From NCBI RefSeq assembly GCF_008040105.1, contig NZ_VRMG01000006.1, forward strand, positions 62,001 through 126,000: a DNA stretch of 64,000 nt. The letters are read 5' to 3'. The notes beneath the pieces are model-generated. The model had not been told where the DNA came from, did not search any database, and saw only the letters and a list, made by a program, of their open reading frames with translations. This stretch comes from Lacisediminihabitans profunda (lineage in GTDB: Bacteria; Actinomycetota; Actinomycetes; Actinomycetales; Microbacteriaceae). Shown here piece by piece: positions 53,461 through 62,144 of the stretch. The first letter of the stretch is position 1, and every line of letters starts with the position of its first letter. Both the position numbers and the translations under genes were made by a program.

Positions 53461-54078
53461 GTGGAGCTACAGCAGAGGAATCAGGTGAGTTCCCGGATCT
53501 TCACGATCCCGAACATCCTGAGCTTCCTCCGGCTGCTGCTCGTGCCGGTCTTCCTCGTGCTCATCGTGCTCGCTCAGGATGGCTACGCGCTGCTCGTCCT
53601 TGTGGTCTCGAGCATCACCGACTACCTCGACGGCATCCTCGCGCGGCGACTCAACCAGGTCTCCCGGCTCGGCCAGCTCCTCGATCCGGCCGCCGACCGG
53701 CTGTTCATCTTCGCCGCGCTCATCGGCCTCGCCGTGCGTGGAGTGATCCCCTGGTGGCTCGTCGCGGTCATCGTCGGCCGCGACGTGATGCTGCTCGCGC
53801 TCGGCATCACCCTCGCGAACTTCGGCTACGGCCCCCTGCCCGTGCACCATCTGGGAAAGGTGGCCACGTTCTGCCTGTTCTACGCCCTGCCCATCCTGAT
53901 GATCGGCCAGGCCTTCCCGGCGGCCGCGTGGATCACCGCGCCGATCGGCTGGGCCTTCGCCCTGTGGGGCGCCTTCCTCTACTGGTGGGCCGGCTTCATC
54001 TACCTCGCCGAGACCATCCGACTGGTCAGAATTCCCCGGGTAGACGCGCAGTCCGAATCCGATACGCTTGGGCGCTAA
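53461..54078 (+). CDS. CDP-alcohol phosphatidyltransferase (PgsA-like)
   Basis: Transfers a phosphatidyl group from CDP-diacylglycerol to an alcohol in the membrane. The catalytic motif DG-x2-AR-x8-G-x3-D-x3-D is complete in DYLDGILARRLNQVSRLGQL followed by LDPAAD. Five to six hydrophobic segments follow, in about 205 residues. GTG 53461 has a TAGACT -10 seven bases before it, so a leaderless start is possible; GTG 53485 has AGAGGA at good spacing and is the alternative. It precedes the FHA gene by 21 bases. Confidence 0.85.
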   Translation: MELQQRNQVSSRIFTIPNILSFLRLLLVPVFLVLIVLAQDGYALLVLVVSSITDYLDGILARRLNQVSRLGQLLDPAADRLFIFAALIGLAVRGVIPWWLVAVIVGRDVMLLALGITLANFGYGPLPVHHLGKVATFCLFYALPILMIGQAFPAAAWITAPIGWAFALWGAFLYWWAGFIYLAETIRLVRIPRVDAQSESDTLGR

Positions 54079-54099
54079 GGAAAGCAAGGGAGGTTCGAC

Positions 54100-54576
54100 A
54101 TGGTTGATTCCGAAAACCAGGATCACAATGAAGAGAACCGGCCTCGCGAGGACGACACAACCCTCCACTTGAGCAGTGATTTCGAGGCGCAGCTTGCCGC
54201 GCTCGAGGGAGAGGTTTCGCCGGAGGAACAGCAGGCCATCACGGCCCTGCCGTCCGGTTCAGCGCTGTTGGTAGTTCGTCGGGGGCCGAACGTGGGGGCA
54301 CGTTTTTTGCTGGATTCGGATGTGACCACCGCCGGTCGCCATCCGAATGCGGATATTTTTCTCGACGATGTCACGGTCTCGCGTCGACACACCGAGTTCT
54401 TGAGGCACGGGACGACTTTCGAGATCAGGGATCTCGGGTCGCTCAACGGCACATACTTCGACGGCGTGCGCATCGACACGGCGCTTCTCACCGACGGGGC
54501 TGAGGTGCAGGTGGGCAAGTTCCGCCTCACCTTCTACGCGTCCCGAGTGGATCTCGCGCACCTGGCGAGCAAGTAG
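54100..54576 (+). CDS. garA: FHA domain protein, GarA/OdhI homologue
   Basis: In mycobacteria and corynebacteria this protein inhibits 2-oxoglutarate dehydrogenase and controls glutamate metabolism until Ser/Thr kinases phosphorylate its N-terminal threonines. Here T20 and T21 (EDDTTLHL) match the kinase site position. The FHA domain at about 70-145 has SAGR-type and conserved elements TTAGRHPNADIFLDD, SRRHTEF and LNGTYF, and the run SALLVVRRGPNVGARFLLDS is very close to GarA. At 158 residues it is the usual size. It sits in a unit with an FtsR-like MerR gene and a second MerR gene, as in related genomes. Confidence 0.9.
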   Translation: MVDSENQDHNEENRPREDDTTLHLSSDFEAQLAALEGEVSPEEQQAITALPSGSALLVVRRGPNVGARFLLDSDVTTAGRHPNADIFLDDVTVSRRHTEFLRHGTTFEIRDLGSLNGTYFDGVRIDTALLTDGAEVQVGKFRLTFYASRVDLAHLASK

Positions 54577-55277
54577 TGGCGCGGTCGTCCGCCCAGGCTC
54601 GCGAGCCTGGGGCGCCGACGCTTCTCAGTATCGGGCAGGTCCTTGCCCGGCTCACGGCCGAATTCCCCGACCTGACGCCGTCGAAGTTGCGATTTCTCGA
54701 GGAACGCCAGCTGATCTGCCCGGCGCGCACCGAGTCCGGCTACCGCAAGTTCTCCCCGTCCGATCTCGACCGGCTGCGCTTCGTGCTCACCATGCAGCGC
54801 GACCACTATCTGCCGCTCAAGGTCATCAGGGGCTACCTGGACGACCTGGATGCCGGCCGGGCACCCGAGTTGCCCGGCGGGTCCACCTTCGCCTCACCGT
54901 CCATCCTGTCGACGGAGAGACGCTTCCAGCGCGACGAGCTCGTGCGGGAGGCCGGCGCGACCCCGCAACTGCTGAACGACGCCGTGTCGTCGTCGCTCAT
55001 CGCCGCGACCGACCTCTACGGCGAGGAGGCCCTCGCGGTTCTGCGTTCCCTGGTGGAGTTGCAGCGCTCGGGGATCGAGCCCCGGCACCTGCGCGGATTC
55101 CGCGCGGCGGCCGAACGGGAGCTCGGACTCATCGAGAGTGCGCTCATTCCCGTCGCACGACGGAAAGACGCGTCGAGCAGGGCGAAGGCGGGCGAACTCG
55201 CGCGTGAGATCGCCGGTCAGCTCGAGATTGTGCGCAGCAGCCTCATTCGCTCGGCGCTCTCGAGGCTCGACCCCTAA
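54576..55277 (+). CDS. ftsR: MerR family regulator, FtsR-like
   Basis: A 233-residue MerR-type DNA-binding protein; the homologue in Corynebacterium activates ftsZ, and Mycobacterium tuberculosis Rv1828 is its counterpart. The helix-turn-helix is GQVLARLTAEFPDLTPSKLRFLEER and QLICPARTESGYRKFSPSDL, a longer version than typical MerR. The start GTG 54576 shares its first base with the stop of garA. The C-terminal half is helical and includes a possible dimerisation segment. Confidence 0.8.
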   Translation: MARSSAQAREPGAPTLLSIGQVLARLTAEFPDLTPSKLRFLEERQLICPARTESGYRKFSPSDLDRLRFVLTMQRDHYLPLKVIRGYLDDLDAGRAPELPGGSTFASPSILSTERRFQRDELVREAGATPQLLNDAVSSSLIAATDLYGEEALAVLRSLVELQRSGIEPRHLRGFRAAAERELGLIESALIPVARRKDASSRAKAGELAREIAGQLEIVRSSLIRSALSRLDP

Positions 55278-55350
55278 ACTGGAATTCCTCGGGAACGACG
55301 GTGAAACCCGCGGGTCCGCACCGACACGCCGATGACGTTCTTGGCCAATG

Positions 55351-55423
55351 TCACCGATCCGGGTGAACGCATCGGTAACGTGGAACAAGACAGAAGTATC
55401 AACCACTCCTTGAACGTTAAGGA
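55351..55423. promoter_or_regulatory. two palindromic elements between the MerR genes
   Basis: GTCACCGAT (55351-55359) is mirrored by ATCGGTAAC (55372-55380), 8 of 9 matching. A second element, TCCTTGAACGTTAAGGA (55407-55423), is a loose palindrome of the size bound by MerR dimers. Both lie in the 172-base gap before the second MerR start. Control by one of the two MerR proteins is an inference. Confidence 0.4.
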
Positions 55424-55449
55424 CGGTCGACAAGGCGGAAGGCAGTCAG

Positions 55450-55998
55450 ATGAGCGAGCCAAACACACGGAACGAGGATTCTCGTTACGACCTCGGTTTG
55501 CTCTTCACCGACGGTCTTCCCGACCTCGATGATTCCGCCGGTTATCGCGGAGCCGTCGCGGCACGCGCCGCCGGCATCAGCTACCGCCAGCTGGACTACT
55601 GGGCTCGAACCGAACTCGTCGAGCCGACGGTGCGGGGTGCGGCCGGATCCGGCTCGCAGCGCCTCTACGGCTTCCGCGACATCCTCGTGCTCAAGCTGGT
55701 CAAGCGCCTGCTCGACACCGGAATCTCGCTGCAGCAGATCCGCACGGCCGTCAATCAGCTGCGCGAGTCCGGCGTGAACGACCTCGCCCAGACGACGCTC
55801 ATGAGCGACGGGGCGAGCGTGTACCTGTGCACCTCGAACGACGAGGTCATCGACCTCGTGAGCCGCGGTCAGGGCGTCTTCGGCATTGCTGTCGGCAAGG
55901 TTCTGCGCGAGGTGGAGAGCTCCCTCGTCGAACTCGACTCAGAACGTCCCGACGTCACGGACGAGCTCGCCGCTCGCCGCTCCATCAAGGCCTCCTAG
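55450..55998 (+). CDS. MerR family regulator (Rv1830-like)
   Basis: A 182-residue MerR-type regulator. The DNA-binding domain is at about 32-100 (AAGISYRQLDYWARTELVEP, GSGSQRLYGFRDILVLKLV) and the C-terminal part is helical. The start ATG 55450 follows GGAAGG. In mycobacteria the homologue (Rv1830) follows garA, Rv1828 and a DUF151 nuclease gene; here the nuclease gene is absent between the two MerR genes. Confidence 0.85.
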   Translation: MSEPNTRNEDSRYDLGLLFTDGLPDLDDSAGYRGAVAARAAGISYRQLDYWARTELVEPTVRGAAGSGSQRLYGFRDILVLKLVKRLLDTGISLQQIRTAVNQLRESGVNDLAQTTLMSDGASVYLCTSNDEVIDLVSRGQGVFGIAVGKVLREVESSLVELDSERPDVTDELAARRSIKAS

Positions 55999-56081
55999 CC
56001 CCGTCGGCGCCGCGGCGCCCGCCGTCCACGGCGGTTCCGCACCGCTCCTCTTCTCCGCTCCACTTCTCCACTCCGTTCCAC

Positions 56082-56166
56082 TTCCGAAATCCATGCAATC
56101 CGTGGCGACACGCCGCGCGGCCGCGCAATGTGAAGCGTGTCGCCGAAGAATGCATGGATTTCGGAA
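56082..56166. terminator. long two-part inverted repeat between merR and parA
   Basis: TTCCGAAATCCATGCA (56082-56097) is exactly mirrored by TGCATGGATTTCGGAA (56151-56166), and inside that GGCGACACGC (56104-56113) by GCGTGTCGCC (56135-56144). Internal mismatched bulges of six bases separate the two stems, and a GCGCGGCCGCGC palindrome sits in the loop. It lies between convergent genes, so it may terminate both, though its size is unusual for that. Confidence 0.6.
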
Positions 56167-56205
56167 GCCGGAAGCCGGAAGTCGGAAGCCGGAAGCCGGT
56201 AAGCC
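56163..56205 (+). repeat. tandem heptamer repeat GGAAGCC
   Basis: Five head-to-tail copies of GGAAGCC (56163-56197; the third reads GGAAGTC) plus one expanded copy GGTAAGCC. It abuts the inverted repeat and precedes the parA stop codon region by about 50 bases. Confidence 0.8.
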
Positions 56206-56255
56206 GGATGCAGGGGCCGTGGCGGTGAGTGCCGTCGCTCGGGCCAGGAAGTGCG

Positions 56256-57083
56256 CTACGCGGTTACGGCGTATTCGCCGATCTTGGCGGTGCGGAGCAC
56301 GCGGTCCAGCAGCAGGTCGAAGTTGTGCGCCATCTCCTGGGCGCTCTCGCCCGGCCAGACGTGCAGCGGCTTCGCGGCGCCCTGCGCCTGCTGCAGCGAG
56401 GTGCGTTCCGGCAATTGCGGGCTGAGGACGAGGGGCCCGAACATGTCCCGCAGTTCCTTGATGCGGAACTGGTGCTCGAGCGACTGCACGCGGGCGCGGT
56501 TCACGATGATGCCGAGCGGCTGCAGGCGGGGGGAGAGGCCGCGGCGGATCTCCTCGATCGCGCGCAGGGCACGGTCGGCGGCCGCCACGGAGAACAGGCC
56601 GGGCTCGGTCACGACGGTGACCCGGTCTGACGCGGCCCAGGCGGTGCGGGTCAGGGCATTGAGCGACGGTGCGCAGTCGATCAGCACGAGGTCGTAGTCG
56701 CCCTCCACGGTCGAGAGCGCCTCCTCGAGCTTCCAGATGTCGCGGATGCTGGGGTGCGGTCCGTCGAAGTTGATGGCGGCCGGGCTGCCGATCATCACAT
56801 CGATCTTGCCGGCGCGACCCTTGGTCCAGCCGCTCGGCGCGATCGCGGCGCGCACGATCTTCTCCTTCGGCGACGCGAGAACGTCTGCGACGTTCAGGTG
56901 GCCGGCGACATTGATGTCCATACCGGTCGACACATCGGATTGGGGGTCGAGATCGACGACGAGGGTACGGAGACCTTTCGAAAACGCTGCGGAAGCGAGT
57001 CCGAGCGTCACCGTGGTCTTGCCGACCCCGCCCTTGAGGGAGCTGACGCTGAGTACATGCACAAGTAGAGACGATACCTTCAC
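56256..57083 (-). CDS. ParA/Soj family ATPase
   Basis: A 275-residue P-loop ATPase of the ParA/MinD group that positions DNA or cell-pole cargo. SSLKGGVGKTTVTLGLASAA is the deviant Walker A (residues around 14-32), VVDLDPQSDV the Walker A' aspartate region, and VLIDCAPSLN the Walker B. The reading begins with GTG 57083, without a clear ribosome-binding site; GTG 57059 is an alternative. No ParB gene is adjacent. It lies divergent from pyruvate carboxylase. Confidence 0.85.
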   Translation of the reverse strand: MKVSSLLVHVLSVSSLKGGVGKTTVTLGLASAAFSKGLRTLVVDLDPQSDVSTGMDINVAGHLNVADVLASPKEKIVRAAIAPSGWTKGRAGKIDVMIGSPAAINFDGPHPSIRDIWKLEEALSTVEGDYDLVLIDCAPSLNALTRTAWAASDRVTVVTEPGLFSVAAADRALRAIEEIRRGLSPRLQPLGIIVNRARVQSLEHQFRIKELRDMFGPLVLSPQLPERTSLQQAQGAAKPLHVWPGESAQEMAHNFDLLLDRVLRTAKIGEYAVTA

Positions 57084-57184
57084 TAGTCTTAAAGAACCTA
57101 AATGTTGGCGTGGCGGAGTGGCAGTGTACCGGCGGGTCGCGTGCGATCCTGAAATTCTGCTGACCCGTGTTCCGAAAGGACCAG

Positions 57185-60100
57185 ATGTTCAAGAAGATCC
57201 TCGTTGCCAACCGTGGCGAAATCGCAATCAGGGCCTTCCGGGCCGCGTATGAACTGGGAGCGCAGACCGTAGCGGTTTTCCCATACGAGGATCGCAATTC
57301 GATGCACCGGCTGAAGGCGGACGAGGCGTACCAGATCGGCCAGCCGGGGCATCCGGTGCGCGCCTATCTCGACGTTTCGGAGATCATCCGGGTGGCGAAG
57401 GAGTGCGGGGCCGACGCCATCTACCCCGGCTACGGATTCCTGTCCGAGAATCCCGAGCTCGCCGAGGCCGCCGCGGCGGCCGGCATCACCTTCATCGGCC
57501 CAGGGCAGCACGTGCTCGAGATGGCCGGCAACAAGGTCACCGCCAAGGAGCACGCGATCTCCGCCGGGGTGCCGGTGCTCAAGTCCACGCCGGCCTCGAG
57601 CGACGTCGACGAGCTGTTGGCCGGCGCCGACGCGATCGGATTCCCGATCTTCGCTAAGGCCGTCGCGGGCGGTGGCGGCCGGGGGATGCGGCGGGTCGAG
57701 CGCAAGCAGGACCTGAAGGCCGCGCTCGTCGAGGCCATGCGCGAGGCGGACAGCGCCTTCGGCGATCCCACGATGTTCCTCGAGCAGGCCGTGGTGCGGC
57801 CGCGGCACATCGAGGTGCAGATCCTGGCCGACGCCACCGGGGAGACCGTGCACCTCTTCGAGCGGGACTGCTCGGTGCAGCGCCGACACCAGAAGGTGAT
57901 CGAGATCGCACCGGCTCCCAACCTCGACGAGGACGTGCGCCAGGCCATGTACCGCGACGCCATCGCGTTCGCCAGGTCGATCGGCTACGTCAACGCCGGC
58001 ACCGTCGAGTTCCTGCTCGACACCGCGGGGGAGCGCAAGGGCCAGCACGTCTTCATCGAGATGAACCCCCGCATCCAGGTCGAGCACACCGTGACCGAGG
58101 AGGTCACCGACGTCGACCTCGTGCAGTCGCAGATGCGGATCGCCTTCGGCCAGACGCTCAAGGAGCTCGGTCTCGGCCAGGACAGCATCCGCCTGCGCGG
58201 CGCGGCGCTGCAGTGCCGCATCACCACGGAGGACCCGGCGGCCGGATTCCGCCCGGACACCGGCAAGATCACCACCTACCGTTCGCCGGGCGGGGGCGGC
58301 ATCCGCCTCGACGGCGGCACCATCGACCCCGGCACCCAGATCAGCCCGCACTTCGACTCGATGCTCGTGAAGATGACCTGCCGCGGCCGCGACTTCCCGG
58401 CCGCGGTCGCCCGCGCCAAGCGGGGACTGGCCGAATTCCGCATCCGCGGGGTGTCCACCAACATCCCGTTCCTGCAGGCCGTGCTCGACGACCCGTCCTT
58501 CGTGGCGGGGGATCTCAGCACCGCCTTCATCGAGGAGCGACCGGAGCTGTTCCTCACCCACCAGTCGAAGGACCGCGGAACGAAGATCCTCAACTGGCTC
58601 GCGGATGTCACGGTCAACCACCCGAACGGCGACGGCGCCGGCATCATCAGCCCAGCCGTCAAGCTGCCGTCGATCGACCTCTCGGCGACCGCCCCGGCCG
58701 GGTCGCGGCAGCGCCTGCTCGAGCTCGGTCCGGTCGGCTTCGCGTCAGCCCTGCGCGCCCAGACCGCGCTTGCCGTCACCGAGACGACCTTCCGCGACGC
58801 CCACCAGTCCCTGCTCGCCACCCGCGTGCGCACCAAGGACCTGCTGGCCGTCGCGCCGTACGTGGCGCGGATGACACCGGAGCTGCTCTCCGTCGAGGCC
58901 TGGGGCGGCGCGACCTACGATGTCGCGCTACGATTCCTGGGCGAGGACCCGTGGGACCGGCTCGCCTCGCTGCGTGAGGCCCTGCCCAATGTGGCGATCC
59001 AGATGCTCCTGCGAGGCCGCAACACCGTGGGCTACACCCCGTATCCCACGGAGGTGACCGACGCGTTCGTGCGCGAGGCGGCATCCACCGGGGTCGACAT
59101 CTTCCGCATCTTCGACGCTCTCAACGACGTGTCCCAGATGCGGCCAGCCATCGACTCCGTTCTCGCGACCGGCAGCGCCGTCGCCGAGGTGGCGCTCTGC
59201 TACACCGGCGACCTGCTCGACCCGGCCGAGACGCTCTATACCCTCGACTACTACCTGAGGCTCGCCGACCAGATGGTCGAGGCCGGGGCGCACATCCTCG
59301 CCATCAAGGACATGGCCGGCCTGCTGCGCGCCGGAGCGGCCGAGAAGCTCGTGGCGGCGTTGCGGGAGCGGTTCGACCTGCCCGTGCACGTGCACACCCA
59401 CGACACCGCCGGCGGCCAGCTCGCGACGCTGCTCGCGGCGAGCCGGGCCGGGGCGGATGCCGTGGATGTCGCAAGCGCGCCCATGGCGGGAACCACCAGC
59501 CAGCCGTCGGCGTCGGCGCTCATCGCGGCCCTCGCCCACACCGACCGGGACACCGGGCTGTCGCTCAAGGCGGTCTCCGACCTCGAGCCGTACTGGGAGG
59601 CCGTGCGTCACGCGTACAAGCCGTTCGAATCCGGCCTGCCTGGCCCGACCGGCCGCGTGTACCGGCACGAGATCCCCGGCGGCCAGCTCTCCAACCTGCG
59701 CCAGCAGGCCATGGCGCTCGGTCTCGCCGACCAGTTCGAGAAGATCGAGGACCTCTACGCCGCCGCGAACCAGATCCTCGGCCGGCCGCCCAAGGTCACG
59801 CCGTCCTCGAAGGTCGTCGGCGACCTCGCACTCTCCCTGGCCGCGGCGAACGCCGATCCGAAGGACTTCGAGGAGAATCCGGACAAGTACGACATCCCGG
59901 ACTCGGTGATCGGCTTCATGGCCGGCGAGCTCGGCGACCTGCCCGGCGGCTGGCCCGAGCCGTTCCGCACCAAGGTGCTTGCTGGGCGCAAGGTGAAGAT
60001 CGGCGTCGAGGAGATCTCGGACGCCGCCCGCGCCGGACTCGCCGGCGACGCCGCCTCACGGCGGGCGACCCTGAACCGCCTGCTCTTCCCCGGACCGACC

Positions 60101-60589
60101 AAGCAGTTCGAAGACGTGCGGGAGCTCTACGGCGACCTGTCGGTGGTCGACACCGTCGACTACCTCTACGGTCTGCGCCAGGGCACCGAGCACGCGATCC
60201 ACATCGATCGCGGCGTGAGCCTCTTCGTGGGACTCGAGGCGATCGGCGAGGCCGACGACAAGGGCATGCGCACCGTGATGACCATCCTCAACGGACAGCT
60301 GCGTCCCGTCTTCGTGCGGGACCGGGGAATCACCGTCGAGAGCAAGGCGGCGGAGAAGGCGGATCCGGCCCGGCCGGGCCAGGTGGCCGCCCCGTTCTCG
60401 GGAGTCGTCACCCTGCAGGTGGCAGAGGGCGACGCGGTCGAGGCCGGGCAGGCCGTGGCCTCGATCGAGGCGATGAAAATGGAGGCCGCGATCACGACGC
60501 CGGTCGGCGGAATCGTGCGGCGCCTCGCCGTTCCGAAGACCCAGCAGGTGGATGCCGGCGACCTTCTGCTGGAGGTCACGACCAGCTGA
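57185..60589 (+). CDS. pyc: pyruvate carboxylase
   Basis: Makes oxaloacetate from pyruvate, bicarbonate and ATP, refilling the citric acid cycle. The 1134-residue single-chain enzyme has a biotin carboxylase domain at about 1-450 (ILVANRGEIAIRAFRAAYE, AVAGGGGRGMRRV, EMNPRIQVEHTVTEEVTDVD), a carboxyltransferase TIM barrel at about 520-800 (ETTFRDAHQSLLATRVRTKD, DIFRIFDALND, AIKDMAGLL), a connecting allosteric part, and a biotinyl domain with IEAMKMEAA (biotin on about K1098). ATG 57185 has AAGGA six bases upstream. All domains are full length. Confidence 0.97.
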   Translation: MFKKILVANRGEIAIRAFRAAYELGAQTVAVFPYEDRNSMHRLKADEAYQIGQPGHPVRAYLDVSEIIRVAKECGADAIYPGYGFLSENPELAEAAAAAGITFIGPGQHVLEMAGNKVTAKEHAISAGVPVLKSTPASSDVDELLAGADAIGFPIFAKAVAGGGGRGMRRVERKQDLKAALVEAMREADSAFGDPTMFLEQAVVRPRHIEVQILADATGETVHLFERDCSVQRRHQKVIEIAPAPNLDEDVRQAMYRDAIAFARSIGYVNAGTVEFLLDTAGERKGQHVFIEMNPRIQVEHTVTEEVTDVDLVQSQMRIAFGQTLKELGLGQDSIRLRGAALQCRITTEDPAAGFRPDTGKITTYRSPGGGGIRLDGGTIDPGTQISPHFDSMLVKMTCRGRDFPAAVARAKRGLAEFRIRGVSTNIPFLQAVLDDPSFVAGDLSTAFIEERPELFLTHQSKDRGTKILNWLADVTVNHPNGDGAGIISPAVKLPSIDLSATAPAGSRQRLLELGPVGFASALRAQTALAVTETTFRDAHQSLLATRVRTKDLLAVAPYVARMTPELLSVEAWGGATYDVALRFLGEDPWDRLASLREALPNVAIQMLLRGRNTVGYTPYPTEVTDAFVREAASTGVDIFRIFDALNDVSQMRPAIDSVLATGSAVAEVALCYTGDLLDPAETLYTLDYYLRLADQMVEAGAHILAIKDMAGLLRAGAAEKLVAALRERFDLPVHVHTHDTAGGQLATLLAASRAGADAVDVASAPMAGTTSQPSASALIAALAHTDRDTGLSLKAVSDLEPYWEAVRHAYKPFESGLPGPTGRVYRHEIPGGQLSNLRQQAMALGLADQFEKIEDLYAAANQILGRPPKVTPSSKVVGDLALSLAAANADPKDFEENPDKYDIPDSVIGFMAGELGDLPGGWPEPFRTKVLAGRKVKIGVEEISDAARAGLAGDAASRRATLNRLLFPGPTKQFEDVRELYGDLSVVDTVDYLYGLRQGTEHAIHIDRGVSLFVGLEAIGEADDKGMRTVMTILNGQLRPVFVRDRGITVESKAAEKADPARPGQVAAPFSGVVTLQVAEGDAVEAGQAVASIEAMKMEAAITTPVGGIVRRLAVPKTQQVDAGDLLLEVTTS

Positions 60590-60687
60590 CGCGGCCCCCG
60601 ATCCACAGCCGGAACGGCCGCGCCCCCGGGTGGGGCTGGCGTGAGGGTAAAATAAGGGGTTCTCTAGTAGCGAAGGGTGGTGTTGTC

Positions 60688-62004
60688 ATGACAACTAAAC
60701 GCAATGAGTCGGACGACCACGAGGCGAGCCTCGGCGCCGACAACGCTGCTTCCGTCGACCTCATCGACTCCCCATCCCGGGACATCGCATCGCGCCTGCC
60801 GGAGAGCCTCACCATCGAGGTGAGCCTTCCGACCACGGTTCACGCCGCACCGGAAGACGAACTCGCCGTCGCGATCGTGGAGGTTCCGGTGAACCCGGGG
60901 GCGATCGAGACCGCCGAGCCGTCGACGATGTCGATCACCGTCGTGCCGCCAAAGGTGGTGGAGAAGCAACCGGAACCTCCGGTGATCCCCGAACTTCCCG
61001 CTGGCGACGATCGCGGATCGACGCGCCGCGGTCGCCTGCGCGGCGAGGTGTCCACCTCGCCCGAGGCGGCATCCATGCTCACCCCGGACCGCCTCATCGG
61101 CCGCAAGCGTCGGCTGCGCGGACGGCCGGAGGGCGGCTGGAACGCCTTCGTCTACGCCGTCACCCTCCATCTCGTGAACCTCGGTGATTCTCCCAAGGTG
61201 ATCGCCCGCAAGGCCGTCGAGGCTCGCATCGACAAGAGGTTCGAGGGCGGAGCCCGCTTCATCCCGGTGCTCACCCGCAAGGGCGGCGTCGGAAAGACCA
61301 CCATCACGGCGCTCCTGGGAATGGCCCTGGCCGAGACCCGCGAGGACCGCATCATCGCGATCGACGCCAACCCCGACAGGGGCACTCTCTCCGAGCGGGT
61401 CAACAAGCAGACCAGGTCGACGGTGCGGGATGTCGTGACGATGGCTCCGACGATCACGAGCTTCAACGACTTCACCACCATGGTCTCCCGGGACGAGACC
61501 CGGCTCGACATCCTCGCCTCCGACACCGATCCGCTGTTGTCCGAGGCCTTCGACGAGAACGACTACAACGTGGTGGCCGATCTCGCCGCCCGGTTCTACT
61601 CGATAGTTCTCACCGACTGCGGAACCGGCATCGTGCACTCGGTGATGCGTGCCACGCTGCAGCGCGCGGACTCGGTCGTGATCGTCTCCGGCGGGAGTGT
61701 GGACGAGGCGCGCCTCGCCTCCGAGACCCTCACCTGGCTCGAGGCCAACGGCTACGGCGATCTGGTGCGCAACGCGATCGTCGCACTCAACACCGCAACG
61801 CAGGGCACCAACCTCGTCAAACTCGAGGAGATCGAGGCGCACTTCAAGTCGCGCGTTCGCGAGATCGTGCGGATTCCGTACGACCCGCAACTCGCCGCCG
61901 GTTCGGTGATCAACTACAAGGACCTGAAGCCCCTCACCAAGGCCTCGGCGCTCGAACTTGCGGCGCTCGTGACCGACGGCCTGCCCGCGCGCCAGGGTGG
62001 CTGA
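60688..62004 (+). CDS. ParA/MinD-like ATPase with long N-terminus (EspI-like)
   Basis: A 438-residue protein. The N-terminal 130 residues are acidic and proline-rich and probably unstructured. Then GRPEGGWNAFVYAVTLHLVNLGDS and LTRKGGVGKTTITALLG give the same order as the ESX-linked EspI proteins: a tryptophan-bearing linker, VNLG, then a P-loop. The P-loop is complete; VLTDCGTGIVHSVMRAT is Walker B. Related actinobacterial proteins are linked to type VII secretion or cell-pole roles, but no secretion genes are here. Start ATG 60688. It lies 98 bases after the pyruvate carboxylase gene. Confidence 0.75.
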   Translation: MTTKRNESDDHEASLGADNAASVDLIDSPSRDIASRLPESLTIEVSLPTTVHAAPEDELAVAIVEVPVNPGAIETAEPSTMSITVVPPKVVEKQPEPPVIPELPAGDDRGSTRRGRLRGEVSTSPEAASMLTPDRLIGRKRRLRGRPEGGWNAFVYAVTLHLVNLGDSPKVIARKAVEARIDKRFEGGARFIPVLTRKGGVGKTTITALLGMALAETREDRIIAIDANPDRGTLSERVNKQTRSTVRDVVTMAPTITSFNDFTTMVSRDETRLDILASDTDPLLSEAFDENDYNVVADLAARFYSIVLTDCGTGIVHSVMRATLQRADSVVIVSGGSVDEARLASETLTWLEANGYGDLVRNAIVALNTATQGTNLVKLEEIEAHFKSRVREIVRIPYDPQLAAGSVINYKDLKPLTKASALELAALVTDGLPARQGG

Positions 62005-62144
62005 ATACTCCGGGTCGCGGCAGTTCGACACCGCGGTCGTCGGCGAGGCAACTCGATCGACGACCCGCTGATGGTGCTCGCCGCCCCTGCCGAGGCCGCG
62101 CCCCACACGCCAGTCGCCCAGCACACAGAACGGAACACCACGGC

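Noticed and set aside
53485-54078. Alternative GTG 53485 start for the phosphatidyltransferase
   Set aside because: It has a better ribosome site, but GTG 53461 is placed exactly for a leaderless transcript from TAGACT, so the longer form was listed; the choice is not settled.
57105-57180. tRNA-like start GGCGTGGCGGAGTGGCAG
   Set aside because: It resembles a tRNA-Leu/Ser D-arm, but no anticodon arm, TTCGA arm or matching acceptor stem follows before the pyruvate carboxylase gene.
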